A stretch of DNA of 64,000 nucleotides from the NCBI GenBank assembly GCA_023667395.1, contig JAMPAC010000009.1:1-64000 (forward strand). Reading direction: 5' to 3'. Origin of the DNA: Blautia sp. (GTDB lineage: Bacteria; Bacillota; Clostridia; Lachnospirales; Lachnospiraceae). Below are positions 8,596 to 18,207 of this stretch, in pieces; position 1 is the stretch's first letter, and every line of letters starts with the position of its first letter. The notes beneath the pieces were generated by a model. That model did not search any database, had not been told where the DNA came from, and was given only the letters and a program-made list of their open reading frames with translations. A program made the position numbers and the translations under genes.

Positions 8596-9732
8596 CTATA
8601 TTACAAACTCTCTCTTATCCAAATCCTCCTGCACCTTTACCAGATGTTCCCGAATAGACAGCTTCTGGGGACAGACCTGCTCGCACTTTCCGCATTTTAT
8701 GCAGTTTTTGGCCTGCGCCGCCTCGCCCAGGTCTCTCTCCCATCTGCCCTTTACCATGTTGTAATTCTGGTACATATGGTAGGTATTCCATACCCTGAAG
8801 TTTCCGGGAATGTTCACCCCGGCAGGGCAGGGCATACAATAATTGCATCCCGTACAGCCATTCTGCACGCGGCTGTTGATCAGTTCCACAATCCCCTCGA
8901 TCTCCTGCTGTTCCTTTTCGGACAGCGGACAAAAATCGCTGAAAGTCTTCAGGTTATCCTCCACCTGCTCCATGGTGGACATGCCGCTCAATATCACCTT
9001 TACGTTAGGCAGGCTTCCCACCCAGCGCAACGCAAAGGAAGCCACCGACGCCCCCGGGTCAAGGCTGCGGAACCGCCCCGTGATATCCTCCGCAAAGGCC
9101 GCCAGGGAACCGCCCTTTACAGGCTCCATGACCACCATGGGAATCCCCTTGCTCTCCGCAAGGTGGTAGCCTTTCAGGCCGGCCTGTTCATTGGTATCCA
9201 TATAGTTCAGCTGGATCTGGCAGAAGTCCCAGTCCCTGTAGTTCAGGATCCGCTCAAAGGTCTCATAGTCGTCATGGAAAGAAAATCCCAGATAGCGGAT
9301 CTTCCCCTCTGCTTTCAGCTGTTCCAGCCTTTCGATGCAGCCCATTTTCAATATTTTGTCAAAACGTTCCTTACTCAGCGCGTGCAATAAATAAAAATCT
9401 ATGTAATCTGTCTGCAGCCTGGAAAGCTGTTCATTGAAGGTAGCGTCCACGTCTTCCAGGGTCTCCACTTTCCACACGGGCAGCTTGGTAGCCAGATAAA
9501 AACTGCCCCTGTCGTACTTTTTCAACACCTTTCCCACAAAGGGCTCACTCTCGCCGCCATGATAAGGATACGCCGTATCAATATAGTTGACCCCTGCGGC
9601 GATGGCCTTGTCCAGCATTTTCTCCGCTTCCGCCTCGTCGATGCCGCCCCCCGCCGTCACGGGAAAACGCATACAGCCGAATCCCAGCAGCGATGTCTCA
9701 ATTCCAAGTTTTTCAAGCTTTCTTTTTTCCAT
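8596..9732 (-). CDS. Aldo/keto reductase with C-terminal ferredoxin-like clusters
   Basis: 378 residues. The aldo-keto reductase barrel occupies about 1-265, with GFGCMRFP, the tyrosine motif NYIDTAYPYHGGESE, and a lysine in LATKLP. The C-terminal extension carries two cysteine sets, CTGCNYCMPCP near 283-293 and CIKCGKCEQVCP near 343-354, typical of 4Fe-4S binding. This is the common clostridial iron-sulfur AKR subfamily; substrates are not established from sequence. GGAGG lies just before the ATG at 9732. It is probably co-transcribed with the AraC gene downstream. Confidence 0.92.
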   Translation of the reverse strand: MEKRKLEKLGIETSLLGFGCMRFPVTAGGGIDEAEAEKMLDKAIAAGVNYIDTAYPYHGGESEPFVGKVLKKYDRGSFYLATKLPVWKVETLEDVDATFNEQLSRLQTDYIDFYLLHALSKERFDKILKMGCIERLEQLKAEGKIRYLGFSFHDDYETFERILNYRDWDFCQIQLNYMDTNEQAGLKGYHLAESKGIPMVVMEPVKGGSLAAFAEDITGRFRSLDPGASVASFALRWVGSLPNVKVILSGMSTMEQVEDNLKTFSDFCPLSEKEQQEIEGIVELINSRVQNGCTGCNYCMPCPAGVNIPGNFRVWNTYHMYQNYNMVKGRWERDLGEAAQAKNCIKCGKCEQVCPQKLSIREHLVKVQEDLDKREFVI

Positions 9733-9894
9733 TCTTTCCTCCTGTTCCCATTCCGGTTTCTTTTACTCCGGTTCCGTCTCTTCCTTTCAATGCCCCTGGA
9801 CACGTTGCATCTTCCCTTCGAGACTGTGACTGTCTTTATTTCATTGCCGCCTGCGGCAATTTGCTCCGGTCTCTCCCAAAGACTATTCCGCTGC

Positions 9895-11061
9895 CTACTC
9901 CTGCATATTCCCATCCTCATCAAACTGAACCCCGAATTCCAAACTGAACTCATTGATCCGGCTGAGGATCCTGGCCTTTTCCTCTCCTTCGGCGGGAGTG
10001 GGCTGGAAATTATTCCGTTCAGACACGGAACTGACGGAACAGGGAATCACCCTGATCTCCTGATCCTCCTGCTTTTCCCCGTCTATGAAAGTAAAGGTCT
10101 GCTGAAAGATCATGGTGTCCTTGTCCGGCGGATTGCGGTTTGCGCCAAAGCAGAAATTCCCCAGGCTGTATAGAATGAATTTCCCCTTATATTCATCAAT
10201 TCCCTGCAATACATGGGGATGATGCCCTATGACCAGATCCGCCCCCCATTCGATACATTTTTCCCCCAGGATCTTCTGATAGTCTTCGGGATAATATTCC
10301 CGTTCCACGCCCCAGTGGCAGCTGACCAGGATCAAATCCGCGCCCTGCTCCTGAAGTTCGGCAATTCCTTTCTGTATGGTATCCTCCACCAGATATCCCT
10401 GAGATACCTCGTTGACGGAAATCATGCCGATATTGATCCCCTTGACCTCGTACATACCCACAGTCTTCTCACAGGCATAAACAACGCCCGCTTCCTCCAC
10501 CGCCCGGATGGTATCCTCCCTGCCCTGCTGCTGGTAATCCAGCGTATGGTTATTTCCCATGCTCACGGCTTCCACGCTGCCTGCGGTAAGTATATTCACA
10601 TATTCGGGATCGCCTTTGATGCTGTAAATCTGGCCTTCCCTGGCCTCTTCCGCAAGAGTCAGCGGCCCCTCCAGATTCACCAGCGTCATATCATCCGTGC
10701 TGAAAATATCATATACATTTGCGAAAAAATAACTCTCGTCCTCCGCCTGGTCATATGCCTGGCGGAAAGAATTCCAGTAATCCTGATCCTGATGTGTGCC
10801 CAAAGTCACATCACCGGCGGCGGATATGGTGATCGTCACAAGATCGGATTCCGCTTCCGGCGATGGGCTTTCCTCCGCCGGAGATTCCTCGGACGGCGTT
10901 GGCGCAGGCGTGGATTCCGCTGCGGCGGGACTTTCCGCCAACGGCTGCGGCTGCAGCACTGCCACCGATGATTCTTCCTGAATATCACCTGCACAGCCGG
11001 TCATCAGGCAGACTCCTGCCGCCAGCATGACCGTCCTTATTTTCCCCCTGTTCCACATCAT
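9895..11061 (-). CDS. CapA-family lipoprotein (poly-gamma-glutamate synthesis-like)
   Basis: 388 residues. A signal peptide with lipobox LMTGC (lipid Cys near residue 23) is followed by a Pro/Ser/Glu linker (about 30-70) and a metallophosphoesterase-like CapA domain (about 75-350). Motifs are SAAGDVTLG, NLEGPL, MGNNHTLDYQ, VSCHWGVE and GHHPHVLQGI. CapA proteins are surface proteins linked to poly-gamma-glutamate capsule handling, but no capB or capC is here, so the role is open. The start has AAGGGG five bases upstream. A perfect ATTGCCGC/GCGGCAAT hairpin lies downstream at 9843-9860. Confidence 0.88.
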   Translation of the reverse strand: MMWNRGKIRTVMLAAGVCLMTGCAGDIQEESSVAVLQPQPLAESPAAAESTPAPTPSEESPAEESPSPEAESDLVTITISAAGDVTLGTHQDQDYWNSFRQAYDQAEDESYFFANVYDIFSTDDMTLVNLEGPLTLAEEAREGQIYSIKGDPEYVNILTAGSVEAVSMGNNHTLDYQQQGREDTIRAVEEAGVVYACEKTVGMYEVKGINIGMISVNEVSQGYLVEDTIQKGIAELQEQGADLILVSCHWGVEREYYPEDYQKILGEKCIEWGADLVIGHHPHVLQGIDEYKGKFILYSLGNFCFGANRNPPDKDTMIFQQTFTFIDGEKQEDQEIRVIPCSVSSVSERNNFQPTPAEGEEKARILSRINEFSLEFGVQFDEDGNMQE

Positions 11062-11076
11062 CTTAACCCCTTGATT

Positions 11077-11385
11077 CTATCGTTTCTTTAAGAAGCGCAG
11101 TTCAAATTTATTATAAATATAAACCACCAGCAGCGCTTCCACAATAATGCCCACGGTACAGAGCGAACTCCAGATCCCCGTGGTAAACATCATGGCAATA
11201 ATGGTAAGTTCCGCCGCCACTCCGAATCCAAGGATCAATCCGCCGCAGAACTGATTGTATTTCTTTACGTCAACCACATCGATAGGGCGTTTGTTAAACA
11301 CCTTGTTGCGTTCCGGATCACTGAATGTCCTGATCGCCACATAGAGGCATATAATCCCCACAAATATAAATAAAATACCGTCCAT
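11077..11385 (-). CDS. Small membrane protein of unknown function
   Basis: 102 residues with a short helix at the N-terminus (about 3-18) and two more at about 47-68 and 70-92, ending in a positively charged tail. The middle DPERNKVFNKRPIDVVDVKKYNQ segment should be cytoplasmic. It loosely resembles small DUF3784-type membrane proteins, but the match is by eye. It lies 15 bases upstream of the CapA-like gene and 59 bases downstream of the LCP gene, all in one direction, so a cell-envelope operon is likely. Confidence 0.7.
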   Translation of the reverse strand: MDGILFIFVGIICLYVAIRTFSDPERNKVFNKRPIDVVDVKKYNQFCGGLILGFGVAAELTIIAMMFTTGIWSSLCTVGIIVEALLVVYIYNKFELRFLKKR

Positions 11386-11444
11386 CTTTTCTTACCTGTC
11401 CTTTCCCTGCAATAGCATTAGTTTCCATACATAATACAAGTATA

Positions 11445-12977
11445 TCATTCTCCTGTTTCACCGTAAATCTTTTCCTTTAAATATTTGATATTGGCATCAA
11501 AATCCACCTCCAGCACCTGCATCTTGCGGATGGTCGCGTCTTTGTATGTGCCCGGCTGCGGCACGCTGTCCGACACGATATTGTAAGTCAGCAGTTTCCC
11601 CGCCATCAGGCTTAAGCGGTAACATTCGCCCTGGGTCAGGTTGGTGGTCAGGTTCGGCATCAATCCGTCCATCAGTTCCTCAAAATTGGCTCCCAGGGCA
11701 GCAGGCAGCTTTTTGATCACGGCGGTAAGCACTTTCCTCTGTCTCTCGGTACGGCCAAAATCCGTGCCAATATAACGGTTCCGACAATACGCCAGCGCCT
11801 GGGGACCGTTCAGGTGCACCAAGCCGGGCTGCGTGGTATCCATATTGTCCGTGCCCTGGGGACGATCCGTCAGCATGTTATATTCCACCAGGTAGCCGTT
11901 GACATATTCCAGTTCCCCGGTGGTCAGTTCCAGATCCACCCCTCCCACGGCATCGACCAGATTGGCAAAAGCCTCAAAATTGACCAGCATGTACCGGTTT
12001 ATGGGGATATCCAGATTCTCTTCCACCGTCTCCATCAGAAGTTCCGCGCCGCCAAAGGAATATGCCGCGTTCAGACGGTTGCCGTCGTGTCCCGGAATAT
12101 CCACATACATATCCCTTAACAGGGAAGTCATGTAAATGGTCTTGGTTTTATTGCTGATGGAAAGCAGGATCATGGCGTCGGAACGACCGTCCTCACCGTT
12201 CTGACGGGAATCATTTCCGATCAGCAGGATATTGACCACACCGTCCTCCCGCAGGGGTTTTCCGGCAACAGAATCTATGGATTCATAATTCATCCGGGCA
12301 TAGACATTTCCTACCAGAAAATAGAGCCCGCCCCCTGCCAGCGCCACCAACAGTACCATTGCGATCAAAAACTTTTTCAGCCCGGAACCGCGTTTTTTTC
12401 CTGATTTTTTCGGCGGCTCCGGGGCAGCTTTCCGGGAATTTTTTTTCTTCGACTTTCGGGAACTTTGAACAGGCTCCTCCGGATATTTCTCTTTGGAACG
12501 ACGCCTGGAAGCTGTTTTCTGCGCTTGCGGACGGCTTCCGGAAACTGTCGAAGCACGATGTCCTGGAGCCGTCTGCCGACCTTGCGAACTGTTGCGGCTT
12601 GAATCTGTCTGCTGCCCCTGCGGGGCGCGTCGACCCGCAGCCGTTTTCTGGTTCTGTGAAGAACGACCGCCGGAAACAGTCCCCCGGCTCTGCGAGGTTC
12701 GGCGTCCCTGCCCCGCCCTGTCCGGGCTGTCCCAGTCCTCTATATAATAATCCTCTCTCACCCGCTTCTTCACAGGCGCTTTCTTCCTGCTGGATGCGCT
12801 CCCTATGACGTCCAACTCCTTTTCCGCGTCTTCCTCTTCTCCTATGGTATACAGCTGGGGTTCCGGCGGCCTCTGCTTCCGCTCCGTTTCCATTTCCTGA
12901 AGTTCCTGCTGCAGGAACGCTTCCAGCCCCTGCTGGATCTGCCTCATTTCGTTATCTGTTTCCCTGCCCATAAACAT
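11445..12977 (-). CDS. LCP-family (LytR-CpsA-Psr) cell wall ligase with long basic N-terminus
   Basis: 510 residues (508 if the second ATG at 12971 is used; the AAAGGA site allows either). Residues 1-195 are cytoplasmic and disordered, rich in Arg, Lys, Ser and Gln. One membrane helix lies at about 203-225. The LCP domain is at about 240-420, with VNILLIGNDSRQ, SDAMILLSI, TSLLRDMYVDIPG, RLNAAYSFGG and CRNRYIGTDFGRTERQR. LCP enzymes transfer wall teichoic acid or capsule chains from lipid carriers to peptidoglycan. The basic tail is much longer than the short tail of usual LCP proteins. Confidence 0.93.
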   Translation of the reverse strand: MFMGRETDNEMRQIQQGLEAFLQQELQEMETERKQRPPEPQLYTIGEEEDAEKELDVIGSASSRKKAPVKKRVREDYYIEDWDSPDRAGQGRRTSQSRGTVSGGRSSQNQKTAAGRRAPQGQQTDSSRNSSQGRQTAPGHRASTVSGSRPQAQKTASRRRSKEKYPEEPVQSSRKSKKKNSRKAAPEPPKKSGKKRGSGLKKFLIAMVLLVALAGGGLYFLVGNVYARMNYESIDSVAGKPLREDGVVNILLIGNDSRQNGEDGRSDAMILLSISNKTKTIYMTSLLRDMYVDIPGHDGNRLNAAYSFGGAELLMETVEENLDIPINRYMLVNFEAFANLVDAVGGVDLELTTGELEYVNGYLVEYNMLTDRPQGTDNMDTTQPGLVHLNGPQALAYCRNRYIGTDFGRTERQRKVLTAVIKKLPAALGANFEELMDGLMPNLTTNLTQGECYRLSLMAGKLLTYNIVSDSVPQPGTYKDATIRKMQVLEVDFDANIKYLKEKIYGETGE

Positions 12978-13088
12978 TGCATCCTTTCATGGGAAATCAT
13001 GCGCCCTTTCAAGACTGGACTCATAACAACATATCATATTTTATATAGTATGTCACGAAATGAAACATTAAATTTTGATTAATTAACC

Positions 13089-15500
13089 TTAATCCAGCTT
13101 TAATATCATCTCCAGGATCCGTCCGGCACAGGTCTCCATTTCCTGCCTGCTCAACACGCCTTTCTGCATGGCCTCCAGCAGTCTCTCCGGGAATCCGCAG
13201 CCCATCTTGGCATCGTTGCCCGCCTTTACTTCCTTATAATGTTCCCCTGCCGTCCACCAGTCCGTGGTGACCATGCCTTTATATCCCCACTCGCCGCGCA
13301 GGATATCCTCCAGCAGTTCCCGGTTCTCAGACGCCCTGCAGCCATTGATAATATTATAGGAGGACATGATGCACCAGGGATCCGCCTCCCTGACCACGAT
13401 CTCAAAGGCTCTCAGGTAAATTTCACGGATGGCTCTCTCCGATGCGCGGGAGTCGCTGTTCTTTCGGTTCGTCTCCTTATTGTTCAGGGCGAAATGTTTC
13501 ACTGCGGCGCCCACATGATTGCTCTGGATCCCCCGGACCATGGCTGCCGCCAGCTTGCCCGTAAGGAAAGGATCCTCGGAATAATATTCAAAGTTCCTGC
13601 CGCACAAAGGGCTTCTGTGGATATTGACCGCAGGGGTAAGCCACATGGCGATATTATTTTCTTTTACCTCCGCTCCGCCTGCTGCCCCGACCCGCTCCAC
13701 CAGTTCTGGATTCCATGTGCACGCCAGCAGGGTGGCGCAGGGCCACGCCGTGGTACAGATTCCCCTGTCCGGCCTGATCCGCAGCCCTGCAGGGCCGTCG
13801 GCCGTCATCACATTGGGAACTCCATACTCTGGCAGGTTTCCGTAGCCGAACACATCCGCCACGCCGGTATTGGGCTGCCCGCCCAGCAGATCCGCCAGCT
13901 GTTCATGGGAAAGCTGCGCCAGGAATTCCTTCAGGGATATGCTTCCCTCCGCCACCTCATCCAGGGTATGTACCTTTTTCTCTTCTCCCCACACCTTATA
14001 CCTGTTGCGGGGTTTCACAGCGGGAGCAAGTCCATTGGTTTTTTCCAGGGACAGCGGCTCCAGTATATTGGCATCCGTATGGAAAGGCTCCCCTATGGGA
14101 AGTTCCTCATAGCTGCCGTTGGCGCACATCCTCCTATTCAGGGAGGTGGGCGTCAGCCTGTTGGCCAGCTGTCGTATGATTACGCTTTGGGGAAGTTCCA
14201 TGACAAAATCCGCCACCACATCCCTGACAGAAGTTCCCACATAGAGATGATATGAGCCCTGCTCCATGATATATGCCGCCCTGGCAACTTTTCCCAGATC
14301 GTCATAGGACGCCATGGAATGGAACGGAACGCGCATCGTCATGGTCTGGGTCTCGCCGGGAGCCAGCAGACGGCTCTTCTGGAAAGCCGCCAGTTCCCTC
14401 GCGGGTTTGCCCAGCTTTCCCTGGGGGGCGCTGTAATAGATCTGCACCACCTCCTTGCCGGGAACATCCCCGATATTGCACACGGACACCGTGATCTCTA
14501 TGTGATCTTCTTTCTGTGCCGCCGATGGCTTTCCCAGGGAAAACCGGGTGTAGGACAGACCGAAGCCAAAGGGATAATTCACCCTGCCCGCAGCTTTCGG
14601 GATGGTCTCAAAATAACGATAACCCACATAAATATCATCGGTGTAGTCAACATAATCCTCGGACTCGTGGAAATTGTCGCTGGAGGGATAATCCTCCAGG
14701 CTTTTGGCAAAGGTATCCGCCAGTTTTCCGCAGGGGCTTCCCTCTCCCACCAGCAGTTCGGCTGCCGCCAAGCCGCCTTCCATTCCGCCCTGCCATGCCA
14801 TAAGGACGGACTGGATCGCCGGATCCTCCGCAAACCATGAAGAATCCACCATTCCTCCCACATTCAAGACCAGGATCACTTTCGGAAAAGCGTTCTTCAC
14901 CATGTCCACCATGGCTTCTTCCCTGCGGCTTAAATAAAAATCGCCTCTTTCATAAATCTTTTCCGCCGTCTCATAGAGATTCCTGTCCTCCACATGGACA
15001 AGCTTCTGGCCGGAGGACTGCACGCTCCTGTCCCAGCCCTCCCCCGAAAACCGGCTGATGGCGATAATGGCCGTATCCGTGAATGCCCGCGCCTTTTTCA
15101 ACAACGTCTCCGGCACCTCCGGCTCCACCGTAAGTCCGGGCACGCTTCCCGCCGCGTACTGCGCTTTCACGTTTTCCCTGTAAAAAGCGGATAATTCCTC
15201 ATAAACCGTAACGTGATCCGATTTCTCTTTCAGACCCTGGTACAGGTTCCGCGTATAGGACACGGTCACGTCGCCGCTTCCCCCGCCTCCTTTTACATAG
15301 TCGAAACTCGCCTTCCCAAATAATGCCACCTTGCTGCCCTTTGCCAGGGGAAGCAGGGAATTTTCATTTTTTAACAGCACCATCCCTTCCTTTGCGGCTT
15401 CCCTGGAAAGCAGGATATGTTCTTCGCTGGCTGTAATCCTTTTGCCGTCCTTTCCCATGGGAAGCATCGGCTGGTAGAGTGCTCTGACCCATTTCTGCAT
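13089..15500 (-). CDS. Glycoside hydrolase family 3 with permuted domain order
   Basis: 803 residues without a signal peptide, so probably cytoplasmic. The domain order is reversed. Residues about 20-330 match the GH3 C-terminal alpha/beta sandwich (LLKNENSLLPL, GMEGGLAAAELLVGE, YPFGFGLSYT). Residues about 340-430 are a fibronectin-III-like domain. Residues about 500-800 are the catalytic barrel, with TADGPAGLR, GRNFEYYSEDP, VKHFALNN and the nucleophile region MVTTDWW. This permuted layout is known for some rumen and gut beta-glucosidases such as Butyrivibrio BglA. It likely hydrolyses beta-glucosides or related oligosaccharides. GGAGG precedes the ATG by nine bases. Confidence 0.93.
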   Translation of the reverse strand: MQKWVRALYQPMLPMGKDGKRITASEEHILLSREAAKEGMVLLKNENSLLPLAKGSKVALFGKASFDYVKGGGGSGDVTVSYTRNLYQGLKEKSDHVTVYEELSAFYRENVKAQYAAGSVPGLTVEPEVPETLLKKARAFTDTAIIAISRFSGEGWDRSVQSSGQKLVHVEDRNLYETAEKIYERGDFYLSRREEAMVDMVKNAFPKVILVLNVGGMVDSSWFAEDPAIQSVLMAWQGGMEGGLAAAELLVGEGSPCGKLADTFAKSLEDYPSSDNFHESEDYVDYTDDIYVGYRYFETIPKAAGRVNYPFGFGLSYTRFSLGKPSAAQKEDHIEITVSVCNIGDVPGKEVVQIYYSAPQGKLGKPARELAAFQKSRLLAPGETQTMTMRVPFHSMASYDDLGKVARAAYIMEQGSYHLYVGTSVRDVVADFVMELPQSVIIRQLANRLTPTSLNRRMCANGSYEELPIGEPFHTDANILEPLSLEKTNGLAPAVKPRNRYKVWGEEKKVHTLDEVAEGSISLKEFLAQLSHEQLADLLGGQPNTGVADVFGYGNLPEYGVPNVMTADGPAGLRIRPDRGICTTAWPCATLLACTWNPELVERVGAAGGAEVKENNIAMWLTPAVNIHRSPLCGRNFEYYSEDPFLTGKLAAAMVRGIQSNHVGAAVKHFALNNKETNRKNSDSRASERAIREIYLRAFEIVVREADPWCIMSSYNIINGCRASENRELLEDILRGEWGYKGMVTTDWWTAGEHYKEVKAGNDAKMGCGFPERLLEAMQKGVLSRQEMETCAGRILEMILKLD

Positions 15501-15560
15501 ACTGAGATTCCTCCTGTAGTCGTTTTGTGTAAATCAGCACTGACTGTTATGAATAAAAAC

Positions 15561-15607
15561 ATTATACCATTATGGACGTTGAAAAATCTATCCTTTCATA
15601 GTAGAAT
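15561..15607. promoter_or_regulatory. Divergent promoters between GH3 and GNAT genes
   Basis: Plus strand: TTGAAA (15579-15584), 17 bases, TAGAAT (15602-15607), reading into the acetyltransferase gene. Minus strand: extended -10 TGGTATAAT with TATAAT at 15566-15561, reading into the GH3 gene. The minus -35 is weak. The two promoters are back to back within 50 bases. Confidence 0.6.
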
Positions 15608-15651
15608 GTTTTCATTCATAAATATTTCAGGATCCGGAGGATAAAACAACC

Positions 15652-16074
15652 ATGAAAGCGGTAATATATGACAGGATCCCCGATTGCGCCAGGGAGATCA
15701 GGAGAAAGGTATTTACGGAGGAACAGGGATTCCAGAATGAATTCGATGAAACGGATCTTACTGCCACCCATATCGTATTATACGACCAAAACGGCCTCCC
15801 TGTGGCAACCTGCCGCGTATTCCGGGACGATTCAGGTGATTCCTACATTCTCGGGCGGCTTGCGGTTCTTAAGGAATATCGCGGACAGAACATAGGCTCC
15901 AGGATGATCCGGGAAGCGGAACAGTATGTACGGACGCAGAAAGGAAGCTGCCTGATGCTCCATTCACAGTGCAGGGCGTCAGAATTTTACAGGAAATCCG
16001 GCTTCACGGAATTCGGCGAGATCGGGGACGAGGAAGGCTGCCCCCATATCTGGATGCGAAAATCCCTTGCGTAA
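15652..16074 (+). CDS. GNAT-family N-acetyltransferase
   Basis: 140 residues, the usual length for a single GNAT domain. The N-terminal IRRKVFTEEQGF resembles the ElaA/YjcF-like subgroup. The acetyl-CoA site is seen at GRLAVLKEYRGQNIGSRMI (about residues 68-86), and beta-strand 5 and the final helix at LHSQCRASEFYRKSGF. The substrate is unknown. It follows a TTGAAA-N17-TAGAAT promoter and lies 53 bases upstream of the 5'-nucleotidase gene, probably in one transcript that ends at the terminator near 18141. Confidence 0.9.
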   Translation: MKAVIYDRIPDCAREIRRKVFTEEQGFQNEFDETDLTATHIVLYDQNGLPVATCRVFRDDSGDSYILGRLAVLKEYRGQNIGSRMIREAEQYVRTQKGSCLMLHSQCRASEFYRKSGFTEFGEIGDEEGCPHIWMRKSLA

Positions 16075-16127
16075 CAAAACCCAAAATACTATAATAATAT
16101 CAAATTCAGAATAAAGGAGCGCATTTT

Positions 16128-18095
16128 ATGAAGCGATCGATCAGACTGGCCGCACTATGTCTTGCGGCAATCCTGTTTCTGTTTAATATTACGATAACCC
16201 ATGCGGAAACTGCCCCGCCCAGGTCCGTGGATATTATGTTCTTCCACGATACCCACTCCCATCTGGACAGCTTTTCCACCATCATGGATGAGGAAGCGGT
16301 GACAGTGGGCGGCTTTGCCCGGATTAAGACGCTGATCAATGAGCAGATGGCGGAAAATCCCGACACCCTGCTGGTGGACGCCGGGGATTTCTCCATGGGA
16401 ACCCTGGTACAGGCCATCTTCAGCAGCGAATCTGCGGAACTGCGTATGCTGGGCGCCCTGGGCTGCGAGGCCACCACATTGGGAAACCATGAATTTGACT
16501 ACCGCTCCAAGGGGCTTGCAGGCGCCCTGGACGCCGCAGGAGGCTCCGGGGAGCCGGTTCCCGCCATGGTGCTCTGCAATATCGACTGGAAAACCATGGA
16601 GGCGGAGGGGCTGACAGCGGATCAGCAGCTGTTAAAAGACGCCTTTGACCGCTACGGCGCAAAGGATTATATCATGGTGGAAAAGGGCGGCGTCAGGATC
16701 GCCATCCTGGGAGTCTTCGGCGAGGACGCCCTGGCCTGCGCCCCTACCTGTGTGCTGAAATTCAGGGATATCTCCGAAGCCGCCGCAGAAACGGTTCAGG
16801 AGATCCAGGAAAAGGAAGACGCGGATATGATCATCTGCCTTTCCCACAGCGGCACCAACGCGGACGAAAGCAAGTCGGAGGACGAAATTCTGGCAAAAAG
16901 CGTTCCCGAGATCGACCTGATCGTCAGCGGGCATACCCACACCACGCTGGAGGAACCTATCCGGCACGGCGACACTTATATCGTATCCGCCGGGGCATAT
17001 GGCAAGAATCTGGGCTTTCTCACCATGCGCCAGACGGAAAGCGGTCGGTGGAGCATGGATACGTCGGATTACGGCCTGACCCCCATTACGGACGATATTG
17101 TCCCCGACCCCGCCACACAGGAGAAGATTTCTTCCCTGATGGATCTGGTGGATTCGGTGTACCTTTCTCAATTTGGCTATACGAACGATCAGGTGCTGGC
17201 ACAGAATGACGTTGTGTTCTGTCCCCAGGAGGATCTGGGCAGAACCCATACCGACCAGAATCTGGGCAACTTTATGTCTGACGCTTATGTATACACGGTG
17301 GAAAACGCCGCCGATTATGACGGGCATCCGGTGGATGTGGCGATTGTGCCCAACGGATGCGTCCGCGATACCTACTCCACAGGCGATATCACTGTGACAG
17401 ATGTGTTCAATTCCTTTTCCCTGGGCATCGGCCCCGATGAGATTCCCGGATACCCGGTGATCAGCGTCTACCTGACGGGAAAGGAGTTAAAGACGGTGGC
17501 GGAGATCGACGCGTCCATATCGGATCTCATGACTGCTGCCAGGCTTTACACTTTCGGCCTGGAATTTGCCTACAATCCCAACCGGCTGATCCTGAACAAG
17601 GTGACGGACTGCTACCTGCGGGATCATGACGGGAACCGCGTGGAGATAGAGGACGACAGGCTTTACCGTGTGGTAGGCGACCTCTACAGCGGCCAGATGC
17701 TGGGCGCAGTCACCAAGGTTTCCTATGGTCTGCTGACCGTGACCCCTAAATTCGCGGACGGCACGCCCATTGAAAATATCGAGGATGCCATTGTCACGGA
17801 AAATGGGAAAGAACTGAAAGCCTGGACCGTCTATGCGAGATACATGGAATCCCTGGAGGATACCGACGGGGACGGCATCGCCAATATACCGCAGATTTAC
17901 GCCACGGCCCAGGACAGGAAGATTGTGGAGGACAGCCATTCCCTGAAAGATCTGGTAAAACAGCCTAACAAATATGCTGTCATGATCGTAGGCGTGATAT
18001 TAGTGGCGCTGATCATTATCATATTGCTGATCGTGCTGATCTGTAAACTGATCCGAAAAATTTTACGTAATAAGAAAAATAAGTTAAAATCATGA
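16128..18095 (+). CDS. Membrane-anchored 5'-nucleotidase / UDP-sugar hydrolase family protein
   Basis: 655 residues. A signal peptide (1-25, cleavage near THA-ET) is followed by a metallophosphoesterase domain at about 30-310 (FFHDTHSHLD, LVDAGDFSMG, LGNHEFDY, VSGHTHTTL) and the 5'-nucleotidase C-terminal substrate domain at about 360-590 (LGNFMSDAY, NGCVRDTY, FNPNRL-like YNPNRLIL). A C-terminal helix at about 622-645 and a lysine-rich tail anchor it in the membrane; no LPXTG sorting signal is seen. It should act outside the cell, dephosphorylating nucleotides for salvage. AAGGAG precedes the start by eight bases. Confidence 0.93.
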   Translation: MKRSIRLAALCLAAILFLFNITITHAETAPPRSVDIMFFHDTHSHLDSFSTIMDEEAVTVGGFARIKTLINEQMAENPDTLLVDAGDFSMGTLVQAIFSSESAELRMLGALGCEATTLGNHEFDYRSKGLAGALDAAGGSGEPVPAMVLCNIDWKTMEAEGLTADQQLLKDAFDRYGAKDYIMVEKGGVRIAILGVFGEDALACAPTCVLKFRDISEAAAETVQEIQEKEDADMIICLSHSGTNADESKSEDEILAKSVPEIDLIVSGHTHTTLEEPIRHGDTYIVSAGAYGKNLGFLTMRQTESGRWSMDTSDYGLTPITDDIVPDPATQEKISSLMDLVDSVYLSQFGYTNDQVLAQNDVVFCPQEDLGRTHTDQNLGNFMSDAYVYTVENAADYDGHPVDVAIVPNGCVRDTYSTGDITVTDVFNSFSLGIGPDEIPGYPVISVYLTGKELKTVAEIDASISDLMTAARLYTFGLEFAYNPNRLILNKVTDCYLRDHDGNRVEIEDDRLYRVVGDLYSGQMLGAVTKVSYGLLTVTPKFADGTPIENIEDAIVTENGKELKAWTVYARYMESLEDTDGDGIANIPQIYATAQDRKIVEDSHSLKDLVKQPNKYAVMIVGVILVALIIIILLIVLICKLIRKILRNKKNKLKS

Positions 18096-18102
18096 CACCC
18101 GG

Positions 18103-18141
18103 AAAACGGACTGCCTCGTCTTATAAGGCAGCCCGTTTTTT
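18103..18141 (+). terminator. Rho-independent terminator after the 5'-nucleotidase gene
   Basis: An AACGGACTGCCT/AGGCAGCCCGTT stem with one mismatch closes a short loop and is followed by six T residues. Confidence 0.85.
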
Positions 18142-18207
18142 CACCACATAATCACTATTTCGGGACAAAAGTAAAGACTTTCCGCAGAAGAAACAATCCA
18201 AGCCATC

